From positions 62,001-126,000 of the forward strand of contig CALJKW010000049.1 of the NCBI GenBank assembly GCA_937980205.1: 64,000 bases of DNA, read 5' to 3'. Positions 32,722 through 40,692 of this stretch are shown piece by piece. The notes under the pieces were generated by a model that saw only the letters and a list, made by a program, of their open reading frames with translations, searched no databases and was not told the DNA's origin. Made by a program: the position numbers and the translations under genes. Source of the stretch: an uncultured Myxococcales bacterium. GTDB lineage: Bacteria; Myxococcota; Myxococcia; Myxococcales; Myxococcaceae. The first letter of the stretch is position 1; every line of letters begins with the position of its first letter.

Positions 32722-33183
32722 ATGCGAACCGACCGGGCGCTGCGTAGATCCAATCTCGCTGTGCGACGAAGCGGTCCCATACTCATCGTCGATGACGACG
32801 CCGACTGGAGGTCGAGCCTCAAGGACCTCCTCGTGCCCCGCGGCTACTCCGTAGTCGAGGCGGGCAACGGCCGCACGGCTTTGAACTACCTCACCTCGGG
32901 GAAAGTGCAGCCCGCCCTGGTCCTCCTCGACCTGCAGATGCCCGGCATGAACGGGTGGGACTTTCTGACCGTGCTGCAGGCCTACCTGCGGTTGTCGGCC
33001 ATCCCCATCGTGGTCATCTCTGGCGCCGCCGGAGAGCCTCCCACCGTCGGCGTGGCCCGCTACTTCAAGAAGCCCATCGACGAGAACGAGCTGCTCGAAG
33101 CCATCGAGGACCTGATGGGCGGCGGCGGCAGCGGCTTCGTGCCTCCGACGCCTCGACCGTTCGGCAGCTCTCCCACCGCCTGA
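32722..33183 (+). CDS. Single-domain response regulator
   Basis: A 153-residue receiver with a basic N-terminal tail and a Gly/Pro-rich C-terminal tail. Signature residues: PILIVDDDADW, acceptor Asp in LLDLQMPGMNGWDFL, Ser in VVISGAAG, Lys in FKKP. The start is ATG 32722 (a GTG at 32761 would shorten it). It is followed 14 bp later by another receiver gene, so the two are an operon. Confidence 0.92.
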   Translation: MRTDRALRRSNLAVRRSGPILIVDDDADWRSSLKDLLVPRGYSVVEAGNGRTALNYLTSGKVQPALVLLDLQMPGMNGWDFLTVLQAYLRLSAIPIVVISGAAGEPPTVGVARYFKKPIDENELLEAIEDLMGGGGSGFVPPTPRPFGSSPTA

Positions 33184-33197
33184 TCCACGGGTCCTCC

Positions 33198-33569
33198 ATG
33201 CTCAATGTCCCCAGCGTGCTGGTCATCGACGATGATCCGGATTCCCTGAACGCATCCACCGAGCTGCTGCAGAGCGCCGGCTGGTCCGTCATCACCGCAC
33301 AGCACGGCCTCGAGGCGCTGCAGCACCTGCACGAGGGGCTGCGCCCGCGCGCGATGCTCATCGACCTCTCGATGCCCACGATGGACGGCCGCCGCTTCTG
33401 CGAGATCTGCGACGCCGAGCCCGCCTTCGCTCACATCCCTCGCATCATCGTCACCGCCGAGTACGGAGCGCGCGCCATGAAGTACCGCGCGCGCGCCGTC
33501 GTGCCGAAGCCCGTCGACAGCAAGCGGCTGCTCAGCGCGCTCACCGCCGAGTTCTGCCTCACCGACTAG
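33198..33569 (+). CDS. Single-domain response regulator
   Basis: A 123-residue receiver: VLVIDDDPDS, acceptor Asp in MLIDLSMPTMDGRRF, Thr in IIVTAEYG and Lys in VPKPVD. The ATG at 33198 is 14 bp behind the preceding receiver gene. It has no output domain. It ends tail-to-tail with arsC. Confidence 0.92.
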   Translation: MLNVPSVLVIDDDPDSLNASTELLQSAGWSVITAQHGLEALQHLHEGLRPRAMLIDLSMPTMDGRRFCEICDAEPAFAHIPRIIVTAEYGARAMKYRARAVVPKPVDSKRLLSALTAEFCLTD

Positions 33570-33588
33570 ATGGGCGGCTCGCCCATCT

Positions 33589-33978
33589 TCAAAGCTGCGC
33601 GGCGAGCAGCGCGTCGACGCGCCGGCCGATCTCGTCTCGAATCTCCCGCACGCGCTCGAGCGGCTTGCCCTTCGGGTCTTCGAGCGGCCAGTCGTCGCGC
33701 CGCAGGCCCGGCACGTGCGGGCAGGCGTCTCCACAGCCCATCGTGATCAGCATCGTCGCGCCCTGCGCGAGCTCGTCGGTCAGCTTCTGCGGCCGCGCGC
33801 CGCTCAGGTCGATGCCGAGCTCCTTCATCACCTCGACCACGACCGGGTGCACCGCCCCCGCCGGCTCGGTGCCTGCCGAGACCGCGCGTGCCCGCCCCGC
33901 GGCGCGGGCATTGAACAGCGCCGCAGCCATCTGCGAGCGCCCGGCGTTGTGCACGCACGCGAAGATGATCGTCTTCAT
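33589..33978 (-). CDS. arsC: Thioredoxin-coupled arsenate reductase (low-MW phosphatase fold)
   Basis: A 129-residue enzyme reducing arsenate to arsenite. The active-site P-loop CVHNAGRS (CX5R) lies near the N-terminus, and the second pair of redox cysteines sits in MGCGDACPHVPG, as in thioredoxin-type ArsC. The fold and length match low-molecular-weight tyrosine phosphatases with arsenate activity. It follows a small unknown gene on the minus strand with 10 bp between them. An ars transporter or ArsR is not present nearby, so detoxification may be only one role. Confidence 0.9.
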   Translation of the reverse strand: MKTIIFACVHNAGRSQMAAALFNARAAGRARAVSAGTEPAGAVHPVVVEVMKELGIDLSGARPQKLTDELAQGATMLITMGCGDACPHVPGLRRDDWPLEDPKGKPLERVREIRDEIGRRVDALLAAQL

Positions 33979-33988
33979 GCGCTGACGT

Positions 33989-34273
33989 CTAGAACGCCGG
34001 CTTCAGCGGCGCCACGCCCATCCGCACCATCTGGCGCGACACCTTCGCCGCGAGGCCGACGAGGCCCGGCTCGTTCTGCAGCCGGTCGAACAGCCGGTCG
34101 GCATCGCCCGGGGCCAGCTTCCCCGCCTCGGGCAGGCCGAGCTCCTTGACCGCCGCGGCCACGACGGACATCGCCTTCTGCTGGCCGATCGACGCGGCCA
34201 TGTGCGCGCTGATCAGCTCGACGTCGCAGGGCTCGGTGAGCTTCGGCGCAGGCGCTTCAGGTTGGGAAGGCAA
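33989..34273 (-). CDS. Small helical protein of unknown function
   Basis: A 94-residue protein, probably helical (HMAASIGQQKAMSVVAAAVKELGL, RLFDRLQNEPGLVGLAAKVSRQ). TTG start 34273 overlaps the end of the FIST gene by 17 bp, suggesting translational coupling. Some resemblance of the C-terminal part to a small sensor or adaptor is not diagnostic. Function unknown. Confidence 0.6.
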   Translation of the reverse strand: MPSQPEAPAPKLTEPCDVELISAHMAASIGQQKAMSVVAAAVKELGLPEAGKLAPGDADRLFDRLQNEPGLVGLAAKVSRQMVRMGVAPLKPAF

Positions 34274-35420
34274 GGACCACCGTGGTCGTGTTGTGGAAGC
34301 CCGATGATTGGCCGAGGTCCATCGCGATCTCTCCGTACGTCTCGAAGCCCGCGAGGGGCGCCCCGAGCACGGCCTGAATCTCCTTCACCGCCGAGCCGAA
34401 GCGCTGCCCGAGAATGAGGTCGCGGCAGATGCAGTCGAACACGAGCGCTCCGGCGACGTTCGCGCCGCCCAGCGCCTTTCGCGCCCGCTCGGCCGCCGCC
34501 CGCGCAGATTCGATCTGCTTCTCCTCGACGCTCTGGGTGACGCGCACCACCGCGCCCTCGGGCAGCCCGCACGCGAACGACAGAGAGCGGTCGGCGCCGA
34601 CCGACAGCGGCGCGCGAATCTTGTACTCGTTCGCGCCGGCGATGAGGCCGACCTCGTAGCGCAGCAGCTGCGCGCCGATGTCCGGCGGCGGGTGTGGGCC
34701 GATCTCCACGCCGGCGGCGCGCACCTCTTCTCGCCACACGTCGTACGCGGGACGCCCGTCGAGCTCGTAGACGACCGCGCCCTTCGCGCGCGTCACCGTC
34801 AGCGGCTTCGACAGCGGAGCGTGGCCGTGCTGCACGCCGATGCCGAGCGGCCGCTTCGACGCGAGCACCGCGACGACGATGGCGTCGCTCGCCACCTTCG
34901 TGCCGCACGCGACCAGCGTCTGTTTGAACGCGAGGTCGTCTCCTGCCGCGCCGCCCGCCAGCCGCACCGTCGGCCCGAGCGTCATCGACGTGAGCAGCGC
35001 CGCCTCTTCGCCGTTGCCGCTCAACGGGTCGAGCAGCACGATGGCGGTGCGGTGCGGCCGGTCGCGATCGTCCGCGAGCTTCGGAATCGCCTCCGCGACC
35101 GCGCGCTCGACGTCGGCTCTCAAGCCCGTCGCGATGCCCGCCGCCGCCACGAGGTCGTCGCCCCCCAGGAGCCACGCGGTGAACTGGCCCTTGCCCTGGC
35201 CTGCTTCGGTGAACTCGCCCGCGGTGGTGCAGCCGATCGCCGTCACGCCCGGCAGCGCCTCGGCCGCCGCCTTCATCAGGCCCTCGAGCGCGACCTGCGG
35301 CGACGCGAAGATGACCAGCAACGTGGGCCGGTTGGCGACCTTCGCCTTGAGGGTCTGGAAGAGAACGGGTGCTTGCGACGCGCCCTGAGTCGAGCGGGCC
35401 GTCGCGATCGAAGTCGACAT
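34257..35420 (-). CDS. FIST-domain signalling protein
   Basis: A 387-residue soluble protein with FIST_N and FIST_C domains: GCTTAGEFTEAGQGKG, DPLSGNGEEAALL, LAGGAAGDDLAF and LPLSVGADR-type segments (here APLSVGADRSLSF), with Cys residues near CICRDLILG. FIST domains bind small molecules, probably amino acids, and usually occur as sensors for chemotaxis or two-component proteins. It precedes, on the minus strand, a small unknown gene and arsC and is divergent from a REC-PAS protein, so it may feed that regulator. Start is ATG 35420. Confidence 0.92.
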   Translation of the reverse strand: MSTSIATARSTQGASQAPVLFQTLKAKVANRPTLLVIFASPQVALEGLMKAAAEALPGVTAIGCTTAGEFTEAGQGKGQFTAWLLGGDDLVAAAGIATGLRADVERAVAEAIPKLADDRDRPHRTAIVLLDPLSGNGEEAALLTSMTLGPTVRLAGGAAGDDLAFKQTLVACGTKVASDAIVVAVLASKRPLGIGVQHGHAPLSKPLTVTRAKGAVVYELDGRPAYDVWREEVRAAGVEIGPHPPPDIGAQLLRYEVGLIAGANEYKIRAPLSVGADRSLSFACGLPEGAVVRVTQSVEEKQIESARAAAERARKALGGANVAGALVFDCICRDLILGQRFGSAVKEIQAVLGAPLAGFETYGEIAMDLGQSSGFHNTTTVVLAFPT

Positions 35421-35550
35421 GTCTGGTCCCCTTTACTGCCCGCATTTCATCGACTCGCGCAGACGCATTCGGGCCACAGTAAGGGGTGCGCGCGTGGCGG
35501 TTTGCCTCACACCTTCGAGAGACTGAAGCGTGTTGCAGCGGGCGTAGGGG

Positions 35551-36468
35551 ATGCATCGAACGCATGGCGTGGCCCCCGCGACACCATTTCGAAAGGCGAA
35601 TATCCTGGCCGTCGACGACACGCGGGCGAACCTGCTCGCCATCGACGCGGTGCTGGGCTCTGCGTACAACGTCATCTACGCGGCCAGCGGCACGCAGGCG
35701 ATCGACATCGTCAGCGCGCGGCGCGACCTCGACGTCATCTTGATGGACGTGCAGATGCCGGTGCTCGACGGCTTCGAGACCGCGGCGCGGATCAAGGCGA
35801 TGCCGCACGGCCAGGACATCCCCATCATCTTCGTGACGGCGGTCTTCTCCGAAGACCCGTACGTCAAGCGCGGCTACGAGGTCGGCGGCGTCGACTACTT
35901 CGCGAAGCCGTTCGACGCGGCCATCCTCAAGCAGAAGGTGGCCATCTACTCGTCGTTTCGCCTGAAGGCCGATCTGCTGCGCGAGCGCGAGCGGCGCCTG
36001 CTCGAGATGGAAGAGGTGTTGCGGCTCGGGCGCGACCTCTCCGCTCGCCTCGTGCAGCAGCACGTCGGAGTTCTCGTCGCGAACGCCGAAGGCCACATCA
36101 CCCAGATGACGGACGAGGCGGCCGCGGTGCTGAACATTTCGAGCGCCACGCCGCGCGACGCGTACGGCGAGCTGCTGAAGTGGTGGATGCGCGACGGGCA
36201 GGCGCTCAAGGCGCCCGGGACTCCGCTGCAGACGGCGCTCGAGCACGGCGAGATGACGCAGAACCGCGTGATGGAGCTGGTCTGCGTCGACGGCGTGCGG
36301 AAGAACCTGCTGTGCTCCGCGTCGCCCCTGCGCGACTCGAGCGGCCGCGTGATGGGCGCGGTGCTGCTGGTGCGCGACGTCGCCGACGCGCGAAGAATCG
36401 AAGCCGACCTCGAGGAGCGCGTGACCGCGCTGATCGCCGCGAACGCCGAGAGCGGTCGCGCGGCCTGA
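35551..36468 (+). CDS. Receiver protein with C-terminal PAS domain
   Basis: A 305-residue protein: REC at about 16-135 (ILAVDDTRANLLAID, acceptor Asp in ILMDVQMPVLDGFE, Lys in FAKPFD), a coiled coil (about 140-165), and a PAS domain (about 165-290; GVLVANAEGHITQMTDEAAAVL). No kinase or DNA-binding domain follows. Such REC-PAS proteins act as adaptors. It is convergent with the receiver gene of the second KaiC operon and divergent from the FIST gene. Confidence 0.9.
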   Translation: MHRTHGVAPATPFRKANILAVDDTRANLLAIDAVLGSAYNVIYAASGTQAIDIVSARRDLDVILMDVQMPVLDGFETAARIKAMPHGQDIPIIFVTAVFSEDPYVKRGYEVGGVDYFAKPFDAAILKQKVAIYSSFRLKADLLRERERRLLEMEEVLRLGRDLSARLVQQHVGVLVANAEGHITQMTDEAAAVLNISSATPRDAYGELLKWWMRDGQALKAPGTPLQTALEHGEMTQNRVMELVCVDGVRKNLLCSASPLRDSSGRVMGAVLLVRDVADARRIEADLEERVTALIAANAESGRAA

Positions 36469-36479
36469 GCGCCGCTTCG

Positions 36480-36833
36480 CTACTTGATGAGCTGCTTGAC
36501 CAGGTCGAGCAGCTCGTCGACTCCGAACGGCTTCTGCAGCACCGCCTGGACCTTGAAGCCCGTCGGCAGCTGGTCCTTCTTCACCGCCGTCATGAGGATG
36601 ATGGGTATCGCGCCGTCCTTGTGCGCCTTGAGCTGCTCGATGAGCTCGAGCCCGTCCATCACCGGCATCATGTAGTCGACGAGCAGCAGGTCCGGCTTCG
36701 TCTCCTCGACGCGCTTGAGCCCGTCCTTGCCGTTGCGCGCGGACGAGACGGCATAGCCTTCCTCACCGAGGACGTCGGTCAACGCCTCGACGATGCCGAA
36801 CTCGTCGTCGACGATGAGGATTCGCTTCGTCAC
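36480..36833 (-). CDS. Response regulator ending the second KaiC operon
   Basis: A 117-residue single-domain receiver: ILIVDDEFGI, acceptor Asp in LLVDYMMPVMDGLELI, Thr in ILMTAVKKD, Lys in LQKPFG. The GTG at 36833 overlaps the stop of the upstream KaiC-like gene (GTGA). It mirrors the receiver that ends the first kai operon. Confidence 0.93.
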   Translation of the reverse strand: MTKRILIVDDEFGIVEALTDVLGEEGYAVSSARNGKDGLKRVEETKPDLLLVDYMMPVMDGLELIEQLKAHKDGAIPIILMTAVKKDQLPTGFKVQAVLQKPFGVDELLDLVKQLIK

Positions 36834-38353
36834 TTCTTCTTCTTTCCTTTCGGCGAGGGCGACCGGGCAGGCGTCGGCGTCGGCTTCACGACGACCTCGT
36901 TCGGGTCGATGCGCGGCTTCGCACGGCCTTCCATAATCTCCTCGACGCTGCGGTACGACTCGGAGATGTCGACGCCGCCGTTGCCGATGCGGAACTCGCG
37001 CGTCGCCGGGTGGTACCCGCTGTCGCGCATCTTCAGCACCGACATCAGGCGGAACAGCTCGCTGTGCACCTCGGAGAAGCGCAACAGCACCGCGTTCTCG
37101 GCCATCGTCGAGATGCCGGTGACGGGCAGGTCGATGTTCTCGCTCAACACCTGCCGCAGCTCGGCGGTGCACAGCGTCGTCACGCCCTGCGTGCGCAGCT
37201 CGTTCGCGATCGCGCAGAAGAAGTGCGAGATGCGCTCGGGGTACGCGGCGCACTTCGTGAAGCCGTCGAGGCCGTCGATGAAGAGCCGCTTGATGCCGTG
37301 CAGGCGCACGGTGTCGATGAGCAGGTTGCCGAGCGCGTCGAGCGTGCGATCCGTCGGCGGGTGCCAGAGGAACTTCACCACGCCCTTGTCCGCCAGCGTG
37401 CCGAGGTCGAGGCCGAGCGCGCGGCCCTTGTTGATCAGCCGCCGCGGCGTCTCGAAGAAGCCGAAGAAGAGGCCCGGCTCTTTCTCGCGCGACCCAGCGA
37501 GGAACTGCAGGCCGAGCGTCGTCTTGCCCGAGCCCGAGGGCCCGGTGACGAGCGTCGTCGAGCCGCAGATGAGGCCCCCCTCGAGGATGGCGTCGAGCCG
37601 CGGGATGTTGGTCGAGATGCGGCGGTCTCCGCAGGGGTCTTCCTGGCTCGGGTTGCCGAGCAGCACCTCGATGCGCGGGTGCACGCGCACGCCGTCGGAC
37701 TCGATGTTGAACGTGTGCGCGCCGCGCAGGTAGTCCGAGCCGCGGAACTTGCGGACCTCGAGCTCGCGCTCGACGCGGCGGGCGAAGCGAACGTCCGCCA
37801 GTTCGATGACGCCGTCGACCATCGTGTGCTCGGGGCGCACGTAGTTGACGGTGCCGCTGGTGAGCAGAATCACCGTGCAGCCCATCAGGCCCGCGTGAAT
37901 CTGCAGCGCGTGGATGAAGCGCTTGAACTCGCGATCGGTCTCCGCCGACTCGGCCGCGGTGACCAGGCCGTCGATGACCAGCAGGCTCACGTGGCGATCG
38001 CGCGCTTCCTTGCGCACCAGGTCGACGAGCGCCTTGAGGCCGCCCTCTTCGAGAATCGAGAAGCCCGAGAGGTACGTGATGAGCGAGGGGACCGCCGCCG
38101 GGTCGAAGAACTTGAACGTGCCCAGGTTGAACATCAGCCGCTCGTGCGACTCGGCGAGCAGCGTCGTGTAGAGCACCTTGCCGCCGCTGCGGGCGTGGTG
38201 AAAGCAGATCTGGTTCGTCAGCACGGTCTTCCCCGCGCCGGGCTGACCCTGCACGATGTAGACGCCGCCGCGGAGCAGCCCGCCCTTGAGGACGGTGTCG
38301 AGGCCAGGCACCCCGGTCGGGACCCGCTTCGGCTCGTGGTCCTGCTGCTTCAT
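36830..38353 (-). CDS. Divergent KaiC-like ATPase with basic C-terminal tail
   Basis: A 507-residue double-RecA protein of the KaiC family; start ATG 38353 overlaps the upstream kinase stop (ATGA) and follows GGGAGGG. Walker A motifs GQPGAGKT (36-43) and GPSGSGKT (271-278) are intact. The catalytic Glu pairs are partly lost: AES in CI (Glu68 only) and FET in CII (Glu301 only). The phosphosite region reads GISTMAEN with Ser415-Thr416, so the Ser-Thr pair is kept but flanks differ. The tail is Pro/Lys-rich and ends KGKKKK. It probably hydrolyses ATP; autokinase and clock-like behaviour are uncertain. Confidence 0.94.
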   Translation of the reverse strand: MKQQDHEPKRVPTGVPGLDTVLKGGLLRGGVYIVQGQPGAGKTVLTNQICFHHARSGGKVLYTTLLAESHERLMFNLGTFKFFDPAAVPSLITYLSGFSILEEGGLKALVDLVRKEARDRHVSLLVIDGLVTAAESAETDREFKRFIHALQIHAGLMGCTVILLTSGTVNYVRPEHTMVDGVIELADVRFARRVERELEVRKFRGSDYLRGAHTFNIESDGVRVHPRIEVLLGNPSQEDPCGDRRISTNIPRLDAILEGGLICGSTTLVTGPSGSGKTTLGLQFLAGSREKEPGLFFGFFETPRRLINKGRALGLDLGTLADKGVVKFLWHPPTDRTLDALGNLLIDTVRLHGIKRLFIDGLDGFTKCAAYPERISHFFCAIANELRTQGVTTLCTAELRQVLSENIDLPVTGISTMAENAVLLRFSEVHSELFRLMSVLKMRDSGYHPATREFRIGNGGVDISESYRSVEEIMEGRAKPRIDPNEVVVKPTPTPARSPSPKGKKKK

Positions 38354-39405
38354 GTGCTTCTTCCCTCCCGAGGAAGCAAAACGGTGAACGTCGTGCCGCG
38401 GCCCGGCTCGCTCTGGCAGGTGACGGTGCCGCCGTGCGCCTCGACGATGGCGCGCGTGATGAACAGCCCGAGGCCGACGCTGCGCCCGGTGTTGTTGCCG
38501 GCGATGCCGCGCACGAACGGCTGAAAGAGCCGCTTGCGCACGTCGGGCGCGATGCCGGCGCCCTGGTCGTGCACGCTCAGCTCGACGTGATGCGCGTAGC
38601 CGGTGACGCGCACGGCGACGAGCACCTCTTCGGTCGTGTGGTGCAGCGCGTTCGAGACGAGGTTGCTCACCACCTGCGAGACGCGGTCGGGGTCCCAGTT
38701 GCCGGTGAGGTCTCCGTCGAGCTCGAGCTTCACCTCGCGCTCGGGCCGCGAGAAGAGCACCTCGTCGAGCTGCTCCTTCACCACGGGCCCGAGGTCGAGG
38801 GTCTGGCGCTGGATGGGCAGCGCTCCGCCGTGCTGCATGAGGTTGAAGTCGAGCAGGTCGTGGATGAGCCGCACCCCGCGGTTCGCGGAGACCTGGATGC
38901 GCTCGAGCAGGCGGCGCAGCTTCGGCTCTTCGGTGTGCGCGAGGCCGAGCGACGCCGAGAGCGTGATGGCCGAGAGCGGGTTGCGCAGGTCGTGGCTCAC
39001 CATCGCGATGAGGTGGTGCTCCATCTCGGTCTGGCGCAGCACCTCGGCGGCGAGCCGCCGGCGCTCGGTCGCGTCCTGCACCACGGCGAGAATTCCGCTC
39101 GGCGCGCCGTTCACGTCGAGCATGAGCGTCGCGTGCACGTCGACCCACAGCGGGGCGCCGTCGGCCTTGCGCGAGAACTTCTCCGCGCGCAGCTCGTGAC
39201 CCTCGCGGACCCGCGAGAGCTCGGCGCGCAGCTCGGCGACGTTCTGCTCGGGGAACAGCTTGGGCAGCGGCTGGCCGACGACGTCGTTCGCCTGCCAGCC
39301 GTAGAGCGAGGCGGCGCCGGTGCTCCAGTGGGTGATGGTGCCGTCGAGGTCCAGGACGAGCGAGCCCTGGGGCTGCGGCAACGCGATGTTGGGTACCGAG
39401 CTCAA
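38350..39405 (-). CDS. PAS histidine kinase of the second KaiC operon
   Basis: A 351-residue cytoplasmic sensor kinase. A TTG at 39405 is used as start because an in-frame stop lies 15 bp upstream. PAS domain at about 10-115 (LVLDLDGTITHWSTGAASLYGW); HisKA with VSHDLRNPLSAI and His138; ATPase domain with NLVSNALHH, DQGAGIAP and GLGLFITRA. Its stop overlaps the KaiC-like gene (ATGA) and a receiver follows KaiC, so kinase, KaiC and receiver are translationally coupled. Confidence 0.92.
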   Translation of the reverse strand: MSSVPNIALPQPQGSLVLDLDGTITHWSTGAASLYGWQANDVVGQPLPKLFPEQNVAELRAELSRVREGHELRAEKFSRKADGAPLWVDVHATLMLDVNGAPSGILAVVQDATERRRLAAEVLRQTEMEHHLIAMVSHDLRNPLSAITLSASLGLAHTEEPKLRRLLERIQVSANRGVRLIHDLLDFNLMQHGGALPIQRQTLDLGPVVKEQLDEVLFSRPEREVKLELDGDLTGNWDPDRVSQVVSNLVSNALHHTTEEVLVAVRVTGYAHHVELSVHDQGAGIAPDVRKRLFQPFVRGIAGNNTGRSVGLGLFITRAIVEAHGGTVTCQSEPGRGTTFTVLLPREGRST

Positions 39406-39478
39406 GGAGTGACCGCGTCACTCCCGTAGTCGATGCACGCGCCGGTGTCAGCCTCCCGATGGAGCCGTTACCGAAGCG

Positions 39479-39799
39479 TTACGTCTCGAGGATGTAGACC
39501 TCGGTCGGCCACGCCTCGTCGGGCAGCTCGTCCAGCGTCAGCGGCACGGTGTGCTGGGCGCTGGTGCGGACGAGGTCGCCGAAGAGCTCCTCGTCGAGGG
39601 GAACCTCGTAGGGCCGGGTCGCGCGCGTGGAGACGTCGGCGTCGGAGAGCAGGTCCGCCGCAGGCGTCAGCTCATCGAGCGCGCTGTCATCGAGGGCGCT
39701 GTCATCGAGGGCGCTGTCATCGAGGGCGCTGTCATCGAGGGCGCTGTCATCGATGCAGCTGTCATCGATGCAGATCTCCACCGAAGGGAACTCGGTCAT
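39479..39799 (-). CDS. Acidic protein with Asp/Ser pentapeptide repeats, leader gene of second KaiC operon
   Basis: A 106-residue acidic protein (start ATG 39799 with GGAG upstream). Residues 10-41 consist of two CIDDS units, four ALDDS units and a partial ALDE. The rest is acidic and hydrophobic, with TRPYEVPLDEELFGDL and LTLDELPDEAWPTEVYILE. It has no signal peptide and no known family. It lies 73 bp upstream of the histidine kinase gene on the same strand, so it may be co-transcribed with HK-KaiC-RR. The 5-residue period with Leu or Ile at the third position resembles a pentapeptide-repeat helix, but it is short. Confidence 0.75.
   Translation of the reverse strand: MTEFPSVEICIDDSCIDDSALDDSALDDSALDDSALDDSALDELTPAADLLSDADVSTRATRPYEVPLDEELFGDLVRTSAQHTVPLTLDELPDEAWPTEVYILET
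39683..39772 (+). repeat. 15-bp tandem repeat inside the pentapeptide-repeat gene
   Basis: Four exact copies of GCTGTCATCGAGGGC (39683-39742) are followed by two copies of the variant GCTGTCATCGATGCA (39743-39772). Each unit is exactly five codons, so copy-number changes keep the frame and change only the length of the DDSAL region. Confidence 0.95.
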
Positions 39800-39849
39800 G
39801 TATACGGCTCCGCGCTGTCCCCTTCTTCGCAGCGAGAGGTGTCTAGCAC

Positions 39850-40671
39850 ATGCAGCCGTTGTCACTCCAAGGCCGGTACACGCTGGTGACCGGGGCGTCG
39901 TCGGGCCTCGGGCGCGAGATTGCGCGGGAGATCGCACGCCGCCACGGTGGCCACCTCGTGCTGGTCGCGCGCCGGCGTGAGCGCCTCGAAGAGCTCGCCA
40001 AGGAGCTCGAGGGCCACGGCGCGAAGGCGGTGTGCATCGCGGCGGACCTGTCGAAGCCCGAGGACGTCGAGCGCGTCATCGGCGAGGCGACGAAGGGCCG
40101 CGAGGTTCACGCGGCGATCCTCAACGCCGGCGTGACCTACTTCGGTCACCACCTCGAGATGCCGTGGGCTGATCAGCAGGCGATCCTCGCCACGAACGTC
40201 ATCAGCGTGGTGAAGCTCGCGAACGCGTTCCTCGAGCACCAGCTTCAGAAGGCGCCCGGCGGCGGGCTGATGGTCGTCAGCTCGATGGCCGGCACGATGC
40301 CGACGCCGTACCAGGCGTTCTACTCGGGCACGAAGGCGTTCCTGAACACGTGGGGCGTCGCGCTCGCCGAAGAGCTGCGCGGCAAAGACGTCTCGGTGAC
40401 CGTCTTCGCGCCCGGCGGCATCGCGACGGAGATGGGTGAGAAGAGCGGCACGTCGCGCAAGTACAAGAAGGGCGACGTGGGCATGATGGACGCGGACGTC
40501 TGCGCGCGCGCCGCGCTCGCGGCGTTCGTTCAGCGGCGGCGCTTCGTGGTGCCCGGCGCGCTCAACCGGCTGAACGACTTCCTGATGCGCTTCGTGCCGC
40601 GCGGCACGCAGGCCTCGATGGTGGCCGGCCTGTTCAAGAGCGCGGTGCTGCCCGCGGGGCAGGCGAAGTAG
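39850..40671 (+). CDS. Short-chain dehydrogenase/reductase
   Basis: A 273-residue Rossmann-fold oxidoreductase: cofactor motif TGASSGLG, NAG motif in LNAGVTYFG, catalytic Ser in VVSSMAGT and catalytic YSGTK. The R-rich LVARRRERLEEL loop after the second strand suggests NADPH preference. Substrate unknown. It is divergent from the acidic repeat gene and 21 bp ahead of a beta-propeller gene. Confidence 0.92.
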   Translation: MQPLSLQGRYTLVTGASSGLGREIAREIARRHGGHLVLVARRRERLEELAKELEGHGAKAVCIAADLSKPEDVERVIGEATKGREVHAAILNAGVTYFGHHLEMPWADQQAILATNVISVVKLANAFLEHQLQKAPGGGLMVVSSMAGTMPTPYQAFYSGTKAFLNTWGVALAEELRGKDVSVTVFAPGGIATEMGEKSGTSRKYKKGDVGMMDADVCARAALAAFVQRRRFVVPGALNRLNDFLMRFVPRGTQASMVAGLFKSAVLPAGQAK

Positions 40672-40692
40672 AAAGGCGACGAGGACCCGCAC

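Noticed and set aside
34308..37733. A 1141-codon open frame on the plus strand
   Set aside because: It is antisense to FIST and the second KaiC gene and in another frame than the REC-PAS gene, each of which has strong family signatures. Composition is shadow-like.
29678..39483. GCGTTAC-type motif near several signalling genes (29678, 32688, 39475) as a shared operator
   Set aside because: The motif is only seven to nine bases, one copy overlaps a stop codon, and the distances to starts differ widely.
39683..39772. Regular 15-bp repeats that could suggest a CRISPR array
   Set aside because: The units have no spacers and are exactly five codons in frame inside a coding gene; no cas genes are present.
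39479..39799. Ser/Asp repeat protein as a graspetide-type RiPP precursor
   Set aside because: No ATP-grasp ligase or protease gene is nearby and the known core motif is absent; kept only as an alternative idea.
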